A DNA stretch of 64,000 nucleotides, from NCBI RefSeq assembly GCF_000189635.1, contig NW_002476516.1:62001-126000 (forward strand). Direction: 5' to 3'. Under the pieces are notes generated by a model, which did no database searches, was not told the origin of the DNA, and saw only the letters and a list, made by a program, of their open reading frames with translations. This document shows, piece by piece, positions 24,635 through 37,907 of this stretch. Within the stretch, counting starts at the first letter, position 1; the number at the start of each line of letters is the position of its first letter. This DNA comes from Tetrahymena thermophila SB210. Lineage: Eukaryota > Ciliophora > Oligohymenophorea > Hymenostomatida > Tetrahymenidae. The position numbers and the translations under genes are program-made.

Positions 24635-27600
24635 TATTCTGCAATTAATATCAAATAAATAAGATTGATTGTGTTTAAAAAGGAGATATTAAATTTTTTT
24701 TTGCTTTAATCTTATACTTTTTGATTGATATTTTTTAATAAAGTTTCTGCTACTTTATTTTATTATTATGAATATTGTAAAAATCTTCACCTCTTTATTA
24801 ATCATCGATATTTAAGATTAAGTATTTTTCTATCAGTCTTCTCTTTTAATTAAGAATAAAATAATTAGGCCTATCTATCGTACGGGCAAAAACAGACTTC
24901 TGCATTTAATATCTCTCATTAAATTTAAAAAACTAAGATACTTTATTCATTCATTTAATCATTTAAAAGAAATTCAACACAGACAAACATCATTGAATTT
25001 TAAATTAACAGTTTCCACTCTTTATTTGATTGATTGATTCATTGATTGATTTGATCTTTAATATAAAGTAATCAAAATCTAAAAATTAATTTTTTGATTA
25101 AATGATATTCTTTGTCAATTTCATCAATAGTCTATCAATTTTTGGATTTATTTTCATCGCTAAATTTTTTTAAATTACAGATACTACCTTATTAAACATT
25201 AAAAGAAATTCCTTCTTAATAAAATTTATTATTTCTCGTATTGGAATAATTATTTATCAATTTAGATTTTGTTTTGTAATATTTAAATAGACTGATTCGT
25301 CTTGCTATTATTTTCACTATATTCGCTCATACAATTTTATATAATAAAATAATCTCTTGTAAAAAAAAGTTTCTATTTACACATGATTTATATATTTTTT
25401 TATTTTTTCATTCATTATTTTACCTAAAAAATAAAATCTGACATTATAGTTATTTTATCATTGAAATTTAAAAGAGTGATTTACACTTCAATTAAGTATA
25501 TTTTACTTACTGCTACTTCAATTTTTTAAAAAAGTACTAATTTTTTACAGGCAATGAGGAATTGTTGTTTTGTTTGTTTCTTAATTATTGAAAGGATGAC
25601 AGTGATCAAAAAATATATTTAAGTTAAGCTCATGTAAAACTTTGATAATTTAAATCTATAAAAAACCCTATCAATAATTTATAATTATTTTCTTTGATTA
25701 TGATTTAAATATCTGCAAACACTTTAATTACCTAAATCCTTATTACATATTTAGTTAGTTATTTATGCATATTTAACTAATACTGCTTAGAATAGAATCT
25801 AAAGTAGCAGTCAAATTAATCAATAAATGACAATTTTAATTCACCAGTAAAATAGATAAAAGCATATCTTTAAAAATAAAAATCAAAAGTTTTAAATAAA
25901 ATTAGCCTTAATTCCATCAACTATACAAATAAACATAGGACAATAAGATAAAAGATAATATAAATACAAAAAAAAATTAAGATGAATACCAAGCTTTAAT
26001 TTTTCATTTTAGTTTTATAAATTTACAAAAATAATATTTTTGAGTTTAAAAATATTTAGTTCTCAAAATGATAAAAATCTTAAAATTATTTATTGAATTC
26101 TTTAAGAATTTAATTTAGCCTTATAGCTATAGGAAACATCATTTTAAAATAATTTTTATTGTAAAAAATAAAAAATTAATAATTTGTTATTTAAATTTAT
26201 TTTAAATTATAATAAAATTATTTTTTTTAATCATATCTAAAAATATTATTAATTCTTAATTTTAGATTATTTCATCTTAATTATGTAATTTACTGGCATA
26301 GTTGTTTATTTGATTCTAATATAATTACAGAAAATTATTGTGAAAAATAAATAATATAAATATTTTTATATAAAGAATAAAATTTTATAATATTTTATAT
26401 AAATTAAATCAATAAATAATTAATTTTAAAAATAAAATTAAAATTTTTAATACTTATTTGGTTTATTATTCAATTTAGAGGAAAAAAACAGCCATTTAAA
26501 TTTTATATTTGTATTTTAGATTAAGATTATTACAATACTTGTAAATTATATAAATTTTCTTAAATATTTTAATAATTAGTTTCAAAAAAATTAATAAATT
26601 TGTAAATATATTAAATTTTAATTATAAAAAATTTACTTAATTGAATTAAAAATTTCAATATTATTTATTTTAAATAATGCTATGAGATGACCTTGAAATT
26701 AAAGTACCAAAGATCTCAAAAATCAAATAAGAAAGGAGAAGGGAAATGCTATTATCTTTAGCTACTATAACAATAAACCTTCAATAAATTATACTCCTTT
26801 ATTTTCTATTGTTTTTATTTCTTAGCTTTGTATTATTAAAAAAATTTAGATACTCTAACTTCTCATTACCTCATTAATTAAGGGAGCTTCATTTAGGAGG
26901 TCATTTTGTGATTCTTTATTTGGTTTTAAAATACTTTTGAATATTAATATAAGTCACTCTTAATTAATAAGGAGTTAGAGTATTATTTAATAATAGGAAA
27001 TTTACAAACAACTTAAAAAATAGTATTTAAATTATTTATTAAATGGTATTTTTCTTGAAATAAAATGTTGATTGAATAAATAAATTGTGAAATTTGAGTA
27101 TATCAATATTGAAAAAACTTACAGTACTAATAAAAATCTTTCATGAAAAAGTAATTTTTTTTCTGATATTTATTTTATTAAAATATATTAATTTCTATTA
27201 AATGGTTAAATTATTATTCATTCATTTATTGACCTGTTTTTGCATAACAAAATAACTTCTATTTATAGCTAAAAAAAATAAATTTCTCTTACATCATTTA
27301 AGCAATTTAATTTATTTATATTAATATTAGATTAATATTTGATGATATCTGATGATCAAAAGCTTAACTTTTTACTCACCTATAAAATTTTTCTGATTTA
27401 TCTTTTTTATCTACAATTTTAATCCTATTTTATCACTACTATAATGGATGCTAAAAGAGATAAATTTTTATTTTTATTTATTTAAAGCATTTTTGATGTT
27501 TTAAATAAATATCTTGAACTTGTTTGTTAATTTTTAAGTTGTATTCAAAAAGAAGCAAAATTATTATATAAAATAAGAGAAAATAAAACTTTACACTTTA

Positions 27601-28145
27601 AGAATTTGTACAAAAGAAGTAAATGCAATTTAATTTATAAAAAATTATTTATTTAAAAATGGGAAAAGAGTATTAGTGTAAATAAATTATTTATAAAGTA
27701 GTTTATAGTAAATTATACTTATTTTGGATATAACTACAAAATAAAATATAAATTTTATAATTTATTTATTTATTTTACTGTTTTCTAAGTGTTTAAAATG
27801 TTTATTTAGAAAATTTAAAATTTATTAAAAATAGTATTTATTTTTTTATTTATTTATTTTGTGTTCATTCATTTGTTTTTTGCTTGGTTTGTTTGTTTTT
27901 TTGTTTTATTATATCATTTTATATTACTGAAAATTTAGAGGAATAAGAATAAGAGAAGTTTATCTATTTATTTCGATTGATTTTATTGGTATCTATAAAA
28001 TATTTTTTTATTTATTTATTTATTTATTTGTTTTTTTTATTGTTTTTTATATCATTTCAAATGAGATTTTAAATCCAGCCTTTCATTTTGGTAGTTAACT
28101 ATAATTTTTTAAGAAGAAATTGTCAACACTTCTCTTTTTCATTTT
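24635..28145. other. 3.5-kb AT-rich intergenic desert
   Basis: No conserved reading frame found on either strand. It contains the inverted repeat at 26850-26983 (separate entry), T-rich and TTTA microsatellites (around 27840-27860 and 28010-28032), and minor GC-richer islands near 24870-24915 and 25550-25620 with no recognisable content. Confidence 0.55.
26850..26983. repeat. Inverted repeat, hairpin-forming
   Basis: The left arm ATACTCTAACTTCTCATTA... at 26850-26887 is matched by the reverse complement of the right arm at 26955-26983 (ATACTCTAACTCCTTATTA...). There are two mismatches in the outer 19 bp, and pairing continues through ATTAATTAAG after a 4-nt bulge. The ~70-nt loop contains TTTAGGAGGTC. 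It could be a small foldback transposon remnant, a hairpin RNA precursor or a terminator-like structure; no coding content is seen. Confidence 0.6.
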
Positions 28146-29090
28146 TCAAAATATACTACAATTATTACTTTGTGAAGACTTAATAGAATAGATATCATCA
28201 TCCATTCTTTATTTATTTTTTTTTTTATTTTCACGAATAAGAACTTCATTTTTGGAGCGATTAGAGCCAATAGAATTACCAATTGAAAAATCTTTCTTTT
28301 TTTAAATAATTTGTCTTTCCTTTACGTCTTCATCTCTATCACTTATTTAACTGGAACCTAGGAGGGAAGAAGATTAACTAGACAAGCTACTCCTTTGATT
28401 TTGTTAATCCATCCACTACAAATATGCCTATATTAATTTACTTATGCATTAGAAAGGTTCATTTATTTCTAAATTTATTGAGTTGCTATTGACGTAGCCC
28501 ACCATTTTATGAGTGTATTCTAGATCATATATTTTTTAAGCATTTCTTTCATCAGTATTTTGATCAAAATTAAATTTATCTTTTTTATTTCCCCATAAAG
28601 CGCATTTACTCATTGGGCCAAGATCTTAAAAATTCAAAGAACTGCCTTGGAGGTTATTAGCAATCTATTTTATACTATCTTTTTATCCTAAATCAAACAC
28701 TATAACAATAATTTTATAATCTTTCAGCTAATTTGGTTTCTTTGATATGTATTCATCTTCATCAATTTATCTTGAAGTTATGGTATGGCTTTCTAATTAG
28801 ATATCATATTTAACTAACTTATCTTCACCATCTAAATATAATTTTTAAAACAAAAGTTATAAAATTGGATGATTAAATTTTATTTTTGATCATTTTATAT
28901 AAATATGGTAAATAGATTTAATAATAACAAAAAGAAAATTAAACATTAAATGAATACCTTTTAATTGATGTGGAAATTAAATTTTTTATTTAAATTACTG
29001 ATAACCCTCATTAAATCGCTAAATTATAGTTTTTTTACCAACTCCATCTAATCCTGCGATAAGTATTTTAAAAGTTTTATCAAGTGACAT
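28146..29090 (-). CDS. Divergent Ras-superfamily GTPase with CAAX tail
   Basis: Predicted 272-aa small GTPase, two exons 28958-29090 and 28146-28831 joined in phase 1. The P-loop GLDGVGKKT (residues ~12-20) follows a first strand FKILIA. A central strand IIVIVFDL corresponds to the strand before the G4 region, and a G4-like WGNKKDKF is present. No convincing DxxG (G3) motif can be found between them, so GTP hydrolysis or switching may be altered. A long Ser-rich insertion (SSLSSQSSSLPGSSQ) precedes the C-terminus, which ends NNCSIF: a Cys-a-a-X box predicting prenylation and membrane attachment. Subfamily is unclear. The next minus-strand gene upstream begins 170 bp away but has its own stop. 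Confidence 0.75.
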
Positions 29091-29255
29091 ATTTGTAAAA
29101 TTGTTTTTTTATTTATTTTTTCTTTTGTAAATGATAATGGTTTTGCTTTTAATGCTTGCTTTTCTTCTTTTTGTTTGTTATTTAAGAATTTAATTAAATA
29201 ATTTTTCTTATCTTTCTGATTTTAATTAATTTTTTATGCTGGCTCCATAAGAATT

Positions 29256-29673
29256 CATATTAATTTGCGTAAATTACATCTAAATTTGATGATTTTTTTC
29301 TTTTTATATTACAACCTTTTTCTTGAGAATTCACCAGTTTAAAAATTTTAGTCTTATGAATAGAAATCCTCACCATTAATAAGAGAAAAACAAGGTAGCT
29401 TGTTAGCAACTACTTTAAATCCTCCTTATTGTATTCTCTATTATAAATAATTAGGGTGATGATGTCTCTCTCTTTTAATGATCTAATATACTTCCTAAAC
29501 CTTTTCTAAAAAATTATAAAGCTGCATTTAATTGATTGATTGATAGATAGTTTGTCTGATCAATATTATCAAGTGAAATCAACTCACTTTAAGTCTTTGA
29601 AGTATAAAAAATTACACTTTAATGTAAAATTCAATTTTTAAAGCTTTTATTGATAAGAAATGTAAAAAAGCAT
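29256..29673 (-). CDS. Unknown 111-aa protein
   Basis: Two exons, 29588-29673 and 29256-29505, joined in phase 2 around an 82-nt intron with a GTGAGT donor. The central part is the most protein-like: KGLGSILDHQKRERHHHPNY followed by RIQQGGFKVVANKLPCFSLI and NGEDFYSQ. The spacing DH...RI..GGF faintly recalls the core of PP2C phosphatases, but the motifs that should follow are absent, so a degenerate copy or an unrelated protein is equally possible. The ends are AT-rich and Lys-rich. An overlapping plus-strand frame (29356-29481, 41 aa) is judged to be a shadow. Confidence 0.4.
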
Positions 29674-30558
29674 CTTCTAAAATTTTTTATGAATAAGAGA
29701 TTTTTTTAAGATATTCTTAAAAAAGTAATTCATAAAATTTTGGAATATAAAATTAATCAATCAGAATATTTTATTAGATTTAATAGTCACATTTATTTTT
29801 ACTTTCACTATATTAAATCTTTGTAAAAAAAGTAAATTTGTTAAATAATTTTTACTTGGTTTGATCAATCATCTAGAAATTTAATTTAATTTTCTGCTCA
29901 GATTTTTTAATGATTGAGAGTATTCTTTATATATTCTTTTATTTAAATTTTTATACATGATAGATAAATACAAGTGTTATATAGCATCTATTTACAATTT
30001 TTACTTAAATATCCCTTGCTTTAAGGTTTTATTAAGGTTTTGTAAAACTTCTTAATAAAAGATTTTTTAAATTGATAGAAAAATCAAATAAACCTTTACA
30101 ATAATTATACATCAGTTTACATAAAAACAAAAAAGATAATTTACTCACTAATTAGCAACAGAAAATTCTTGAAATATTTATTTTTAATGAAATAGAATAA
30201 ATTTGATTTAAAATCTGAAAAAGCAATAATTTACTAGATTGTTTAAAGTTAAACATCCAAATATAAAATACAAAAAAAGGGGGTTTTATTTTTTTTAATT
30301 AGCTTTATAAACTCAATTAATTGGATTTTTTTTTAATTTTAACAAAGAAAATAAAATACAAAAATAAAGTAACTAATAGAAAGAGAAAATACAAATTACT
30401 TTTGATTTATGGTTAGAGATATCTCTAAAGGTAATAATTAATTTAGCATTAGTTAAGCCATATTCTTTTAGAGCTTAACTATTTATACAATATCTTAGAA
30501 CGGAATTTGTTAATTTTATTTAATACATTAATTTTTAATTTTATAGAAAGTAAGTATC
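29674..30558. other. Intergenic
   Basis: AT-rich spacer between two minus-strand genes. No supported feature beyond A/T runs and a poly-G/T stretch near 30279. Confidence 0.55.
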
Positions 30559-32482
30559 TCAAATAAAATACAGAGCATTTAGTTGTTCAAATCCATATTC
30601 TTTATAATCATTTCTATTCATAGCTAGCATTTCAAAATTATCTCCTGAAGTTACCCTTTAACATCCCTAATAAGCTGATGAAGTGTCTTTGAGATGAACT
30701 AATTTATTATCTAAATAATCAGGAGTATTCTAAGTGACTTCATTTAATCTAATTTTAGTAAAATAAATGTAATCAATTAATATAACTAATTAATTAATAT
30801 ATCTTACAGTCTTTCTTTTAAGCCCACAAAATTTGATGATCCACCACATAAAATGATATTCTCATAGAAGTATTCTTTAATATCAGGATGTATTTCCTTA
30901 ATAACACTGCTTGCGCCTTATGAGATACCACATTAATCTAAACCTATTTAAAACAGTTAAGAGAATTATTTATATCTACTCACATTATTTTCATTTTTTT
31001 AAATTATTTATTTATTTAGATAGATTTATTTTTTTAAAGGAATACCATTTAAATTACAATTTACACTTTCTATTTTTGCAATTAATTTTGGGATTTTCAA
31101 ATGTAAAATCACTAATCATTTTTGCTAAGAAAAGGAGTTTTAAATGGTAATAGTTAACAAATTTTTATCTAATTCAATTTAAGATGATGAATAAAAAATA
31201 AAATAATGTGCTTGATACCTATATCACTTGGATTAAACAATATTTCTGGAAGGGTGAATCTCTCTTTGTCTAAAGTTAGCTTATCACTATAAGAAGCTTT
31301 TAATTTGAAAAGATTTGTTAGCAAGAATCATTAAAAATATGTTTTAATTACATCTATCATAGAAATCTACAGCAAAACCTTTTTTACCTGTCTCGTAATC
31401 AGGTAAAATAAAATACTTGGTATGAGAGCCTTTTCTGATATTATTTTTAAATTATAAATTGAATAAATATCTAAGAGTGTTGATATTAATTAATTGCTAA
31501 ATTTATTTATTTATCTCATATAAGAATTAATAATAAATTATTATTACCGCAATTTGATATCTTTTTAAAAATTTTGTGACACAAAACACATGTCCTCTTT
31601 AATTTGAGAAACCATTCTAATTTCGTTTTTTAGCTGAATATATCTGCATGTAATAATTTCTTTCAAATGGTTTGTAAGTAATTTACCACCTATAAAAAAT
31701 ATTTTATAATTAAATTATAAATATTCTAATTAAATATTGGAATTAATTAATATTTAAATAAATATCTTAATAATTAATATTTTATTTATTATTACCAACA
31801 TCTAATCTTTTAATTGCATAATTTATAGGTTATCCATCAAAGAAAGGCACAAAGTAAGTAGCAGAGTGCCCTATTTCTATAACTAACTGAAAAGTGTCGC
31901 TTATTTTTTTATTGTATTTATCTAAAGCGTGTATTTGAGACATTTGTTGAGATAAAGCAGGATATATTGCATCAAATCCAAAATACTCAAAACAAACTTC
32001 AATCATTCTTTATCTAACTTTATCAGGTACGCAAGGGTTGTGCAATATACTAATACTATAAGATTATAACTCGTTTTATTTTGATTCAAATTCTGTTTAA
32101 GCATCTAGCCTGTTTTTTAAAAATTATTTCAATTTTTCATTTATTCTGATTGAAAATAAATAATGACATTTTTTCCCATAAATGAACTTCATGATCCCAA
32201 TCAACTACAACACCCCTTACTTAAGGCTTTACATATATCAAATTAGCTTCATCTATGTAGTTATTTAAATTCTCTCCGCATAACAAATTACCATTTTTTC
32301 TGTCAATACCTAACAAATATTATAAGCTAAAAAACTGATCAAACTTTCTCTCATTTAAATTTACCTAATAAATTATAGTAAGTTAAATTAGGTACTTCAT
32401 TTAAAGCAGATCCTAATCTTATTTCCCAAGAACCATTATCCACTATTAATCTTTTATTTAAATTTGTCTTCCAATCGCTCAT
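30559..32482 (-). CDS. ARP6: Actin-related protein 6
   Basis: Nuclear actin-related protein of 398 aa; in other eukaryotes ARP6 belongs to the SWR1/SRCAP complex that deposits H2A.Z. Eight exons: 32365-32482, 32168-32309, 31796-32109, 31548-31689, 31352-31434, 31219-31296, 30808-30937 and 30559-30748; every phase closes. ARP6-specific stretches are GVVVDWDHEVHLWE, the pair VGGKLLTNHLKEII and IKEDMCFVSQNFQKDI, then FILPDYETGKKGF, LPEILFNPSDI and NIILCGGSSNFVGLKERL. The length is nearly that of human ARP6 (396 aa). The nucleotide-binding start is divergent (LIVDNGSWEIRLG), as usual for this subfamily. One intron uses a GTCATT donor. ARP5 was considered, but the KEDMCFVS and KKGF blocks and the short length favour ARP6. 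Confidence 0.92.
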
Positions 32483-33386
32483 AGTCTATCTTACTAAATT
32501 CTAAAATCTAATTACTTTTAAATTATAATATCGTTTGCTATAAATAAATAAATATTTTTAAGAAGTATGCGTAAACAATTAAATTATTAGAAATATTAAC
32601 CTAATAAAAATAACAATTAGTCTAAATTTTTAAATAATATATTTAATCTAAATACTCTATATATATAATCTATATATATGTATATAATATATTTTTTTCT
32701 TTTTAAAATAATTTTTAATGGATTTAAATTTTACTAAAATAATTTTTATTTTACTTTATTTAGAGTATTCTAAATTAAAATGCTAAATAAGCTTATATAA
32801 AAATTCAATAAATCAGTCATATTAAGCATATTATTTTTATTATTAAATAAACTAGAAAAAATTATTTTGTACAAGCTATAGCCCATAAGATGATATTCAA
32901 TAATATTTATTTTTTTAATTTATTCAAAATATTTCTTAACTTTCTTATTCATTCTTTTTTAGCTTTTTTATAAATTAATAAATAAATTACTACTGTCTAC
33001 ATAACTTATTTTAATAATATATAAAAATTCAAATGTTTGATAAATGATTGTTAAAAGATATTCATATAAAAATTAAAATCAATTAATTATTATTTATTAT
33101 TAAGTTAAAAAAATATTTGATTTTTGTTTAGTAGGTAATTTTTATTTTTATTTAAGCTTATTTATTTTATTTTTTATCTTAATTTTCTCTTTTTTTATTT
33201 TTTCTTTTTAAATTTTATTTATTAAATATTTTTCAAATTTTTTAATTTATTTCAATTTTTAATTTATTTATTTTTTTTTATTTTTTCTTTCTTTCTTTTT
33301 TTGAATTCCTATCTATCTATCGTCTTATTTGAGTCAGCTTTTATTAAACAATATTTTTTATATGGTTAATAAAAATTTAGAGAAGA
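32483..33386. other. Intergenic, divergent promoters
   Basis: AT-rich region between ARP6 (-) and the 86-aa gene (+), with TATA runs near 32660-32690 and TTTA-rich tracts at 33160-33300. No other feature. Confidence 0.55.
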
Positions 33387-33789
33387 ATGATAGGGAATAA
33401 AATGTATTTGATGGACTGGCAAATATATTTTTATATTTTTATTTAATTATTTGCCACCATCAGAGCTCTTGTTATTGGAATTTCTTCATCTTGATTATCT
33501 TTTTATTCTTAATTTTTTAAGGATGTTAAAAACTTGATTGTATAGGTGGCAGATAAATCTCGATGCTGAAACAAGATTTATCTAATTGGGGATTAAAATG
33601 ATAAAAAGCTTTTCAGTTGAAGAGGTTAGCTCCAATAAGTTTCGATCTCTGGATTATGGTTTTGATAAGAGATATGAAATGGAGAAGTTTATTTAGTGGG
33701 TAATCGAAAAATGGAAAATAATTAATTAATTTCCATTTAATATGGTGAGGGTCGTTCGATAATAACTAGTTTTTGATATTGCAGTGTGA
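33387..33789 (+). CDS. Unknown 86-aa protein, two exons
   Basis: A tiny first exon (33387-33403, encoding MIGNK plus two bases) is spliced across a 142-nt intron to 33546-33789 in phase 2, ending at TGA. The joined protein begins MIGNKMWQINLDAETRF and continues with charged helices (FSVEEVSSNKFRSLDYGFD, RYEMEKFIQWVIEKWK), ending VRVVRQQLVFDIAV. Base composition jumps from ~15% to ~35% GC exactly over the second exon, which supports coding. No family recognised, no signal peptide or membrane segment. It stands alone between the ARP6 and V-ATPase genes. Confidence 0.65.
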
Positions 33790-34445
33790 GTTATATCTAA
33801 ACGAATTCCTTCCATTGAGCAATTTAAAAACTTATTCTCTTAAAATATAAACTTTTTTATTTTTCACTCTTATCAGATTTTTTAATTAAAAATGTATTAT
33901 AAAATTTTTTCCCCTTATATTTGCTTTAGAGCAATTTTTGAATTTTGATTTTAAATTAAATGAAAACCTCAAATTTATTAATCAAATAAATTAAAATCCT
34001 TGATTTTAAGAAAAATATCCTTTCTGTTTGTTTTTTATGAATTTATGAAAAGCCTAAATATTTTTTTAATAGCTTGAACAAATAAATAAATAAATTATTT
34101 TTTTAACTCAAGTTTCAAAATAAAATTAGCTAAAAATAATAAACCATTTAATAAATGAAAATAAATTAATAAAATAATTAGGAATTTAATTTAGTTTTTA
34201 ATATTTTAATTTGCAACAAAGGCAATAACTAATTAATTAATTAACTAACTAACAATAAAAAGGAATAATAAACATATTTATTGAGCTTCTTCTTTGAATT
34301 CAAAAAAGAATAACATAACATTATCGTTTTAACTAACTTAATGATTATATAGGAGATTATATTATATTATTATGATGAAATAAAAAAAGAATCTTTAATT
34401 TTAGTTAATTTATTAAATTAAGATTGAATGTTATCTTTCTTTCTT
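33790..34445. other. Intergenic, convergent 3' flanks
   Basis: AT-rich spacer between the 86-aa gene (+) and the V-ATPase gene (-). No supported feature. Confidence 0.6.
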
Positions 34446-37400
34446 TCACTTTGCTTATTCAGCTTCATTAGCACGATTTAAAGCATCAACAAAACTGAAA
34501 GGCTCAAATTTATAACCATCTGCTTTGTAGAACTTAGTTTAGAATTCGACCCTGAATAGATTTTTTAAAATTTAATAATCAATTAAAACAAAATTTTGTA
34601 AAAGTAATTACCATTAGAGACGAAGAGCATGCAAAAAGCATTCCATAAGATCCATACACATAAGTACAGCAAATGAGATATTTAAGAAAAGGAACCAACC
34701 AATAATAATTTATAAAGCACTGCCTCCAACAATACCTCCACCAATAGTTTTTTCAAAGAAGACCTTAGCAAGTTAACCGTGAGCTAAACTCAAAGCCCAC
34801 AGACGCAAGTAAGATGCAGTGTTAGAAACAGAACCTTTATTTAATAAAATTTGAAATTATTTAAATAATAGACATAATAAATATTATTATTACCGAGAAC
34901 GAATTCAATAGTTTCAATAACTTAGTGGACAAAAACTTCATTAAAATCGTGATCATCGTGACTAGGAGGAGCGTGAGACTATTATTTAAGAATATAAATT
35001 TAGTATGAAAATAAAAAAATAAAGTATTTATTTACTTATAATAAGGGTTCACTTTCATCATGAACTTCTTAGTGTTAGGGTTTTTTCTTTAACAAGAAGA
35101 ATAGGGGCTTAATTAAAAGCATAATAGGAACACAAGCGACAGATATAATGAGAAGATTGTATTATAACTCTTCTTAGAACTTTGAGTCATTAAAGAGAGG
35201 AGTGGGAGTACCATTGAAAGTAGAGACTTGACCCATCTTTAAAGGTAAATTGATCATTTAATTAATAATAGAGGGTGCCAAATATCCTTCTTCATATTGG
35301 CTTACCCACTTGAAGATAATCATGAAACACATGTAACCAAAAGTAGATAATAAGAAAACCATTTGGGGTAACCATTCGAAGATCAAATCAACCCAAAGAT
35401 CGAAATGAATGCAATTTAAACCTTTTAAGAAAATACCCCAAGACATTTGAGCTACACCGAAAATAACAGCAACTATTTATTTTTAAGAAAAGGTTTTATA
35501 AATTTTCAAATTTGAATTAAATAAATAAACAAATTACACTTCATCTTGAATGAATTAAAGAAGTTGAGTTCATTGTTTGAAATGTACCACTTAGGATCAA
35601 AACCTAAAGGATAGACACAATTTTCATGTTTTTCAATAGTATAATGGGCTTAGCCTTCGTGAACTTCACCATCATGGTGGACATTGTAATAGCAAGAACC
35701 AAAAAGATTAATAGGAAGAGCGAGAAAATCATTATAGATTAAACCACAATAGAAAGCAAAAAGACCCATTAAAGCTAATAAATATCTAGCTGGGAATAAA
35801 GCTGCTAAAGGAGTGTTAAGTAATTCTTTTCCTTTGTATACAAGCCAAGCACCAAAAGCAAAGAGGGCACCACCATGACCAATATCACCAAACATAATAC
35901 CGAACTTAAGAGGGAACATACTAATACAGAATAAACCAGGGTTAACTTCTCTATAACGAGGGATACCATATGTGTTAACGATTTCTTAGAAAGGAGCAGT
36001 AACATCATTAGTTCTGAAGTGAGTGGGAGGTTCCAAATGAGAAGGTCTCTCTTACTTTTTGACTTCAGTCATACCAATATTAGGGTTATTGGTTCTAACT
36101 TTGTCAATAGCTTTAAGCACAGCATGGTCTTGTTCTTCGGGACACCAGAAATAACCACCAAAAACAGCACTCTTGACTGTTAACATATTCATATTGGTGT
36201 AAATGTATTTCTCCTTGACTACAAATAATCTAAGTTCTTCAATATAAGAGCATTAGTTACCGATTCTAGGTTAAATCCATTCATCTAAAACGTTATTCAA
36301 AGCGTTTTCAGTCAATCTCATTAACTATTTTGAATAAAAAAGAATGATTAATAATCAATCGTATTCAACTATTTAATTTTCCATGTTTTAATTTTTTTTT
36401 TTTTAACTTCCTAAATGTTTTGTTTAATTTGCTGTTGTTTCTTAAAATCTAATATTCTTTATAATTAATATTTTACCTATCTAGTATCACTGATTTGCTA
36501 TTGAATTTCTAAAAATTTGCTATTATAACCGTTAGGATCTCTTGGCATTGAGTACCTTTTTAAGGAAACATTTTAAATAAATATTTCTAAGCTCTTTTTA
36601 AATTAAAAATTACTTGCTGGCATTGAATGAATCACAAACTCTATTGAGTTTTGATTTCAAGACACCACTACCACCACTGAAAGCAACAATAAAAACTGAT
36701 TTTTAAAAGCCTTCTTTGAATTCACCTTAATCGTAGGGGATTTCTGAAGTGAAGACCCAACTGTTACCTTTGGTTGTTCTAAAAATGATTTTCTTAAATC
36801 TTAAGGTATCTTCTTTGTTGATAGTACCAGTAATGTAAAATAGCTTGGAAGCACTGGCTAAAGGATTTTCTTCTTCTTTACCTTCTTCAGCCAATTCCAA
36901 AGGATTGATAGCGATGTTGTCTAAACCTCTTTATTTATTTATAAGTTAAATATTTTTTATTTATTTCTAATTTTAAAATAGAGTAATTTTTATTCAAATT
37001 TATTTCAATCTTTTTCTAAAAAATTATTCTTTTTAAAATTATTCTGCTTTATTTGAATCTTTTTAAGATTTATTTGATCAAAAAAACTATAGAACCTAGC
37101 TAGCTCTTATTTAAAATTATTCAAAAAACAAACAGCTTTTCTACTAAAATATTAGTTTTTTATATCATTCTTAACTGTATTACTAGGATTATATGTTAAT
37201 TTGCACTGAATTAAACCTTTCATTTTTTAGCTAGATATTGAAATTAACTTGCAAGCTTTATAGAGAAACCTATTTGAAAGCTTTGGTTCTTTGAATTTAA
37301 ATCTAAGATAGTTAGTTAGTTAGTTAATAAATTTTATATTTCTATGGAAAGGCATAGATGGCAAAATAAGATTTTAGCTGATTGAAATTATTTTATGGTA

Positions 37401-37907
37401 AAATAAATAAAATATTTGAAATTAGAAATCATACGACATAATTCTTTGGTCAACAACTTTTTCTTTGAATTTTCTTAAGACGTTACTGTATTCGATAAGA
37501 CTATAATATTTTGAGGTAAGACTTTCCAAAGTAAAGGTCTACTCGTTTAATTTGGCAAAAGCATCTTTAACCTAGCTTTCAACGTCATCTATAAATGTGT
37601 GATAGGCTTTTTCTCTGCCTCTGAGATAGACTTCTAAAACGTCAAGGTAGGCTTGAATATTGTCACACTTGGTAACTTCTTTTTATTTTGCGACCATTAA
37701 GTTATGGATTATATGTATTTGATTTAATATATCTTCAGCTCTTTTGATCTATGGAGTGAAGACTCTGCTCATATGACTTTCGTGAGCGTTTTAGTCCTCA
37801 AATTGAACTACTTAAACTTAACCTAATTGATTTAAAACTTCCCAAGCACTTTCCCTAGGGATGACTATGTTGTAGTAAGCCATCTTGTCACTGCGCAACA
37901 AACTCAT
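34446..37907 (-). CDS. V-type H+-ATPase V0 subunit a
   Basis: Membrane subunit of the vacuolar proton pump, 834 aa; with the c-ring it forms the proton path and links the V0 and V1 sectors. Exons: 37435-37907, 36614-36928, 36477-36555, 35538-36324, 35036-35472, 34894-34978, 34612-34834 and 34446-34551, phases consistent. The cytosolic N-half opens MSLLRSDKMAYYNIVIPRES and contains GNSWVFTSEIPYDQGE. The membrane half has PLKFGIMFGDIGHGG, AQMSWGIFLKGLN and SYLRLWALSLAHGQL; the last carries the Arg essential for proton transfer. The C-terminus is VEFQTKFYKADGYKFEPFSF. Length matches family members (~830). The canonical HAQL is HGQL here. Tetrahymena is expected to have several isoforms; which one this is cannot be told. 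Confidence 0.96.

Noticed and set aside
31796..32109. Identity of the actin-related protein as ARP5
   Set aside because: The propeller-less actin core is short (398 aa) and carries ARP6-specific KEDMCFVSQNF and LPDYETGKKGF blocks.
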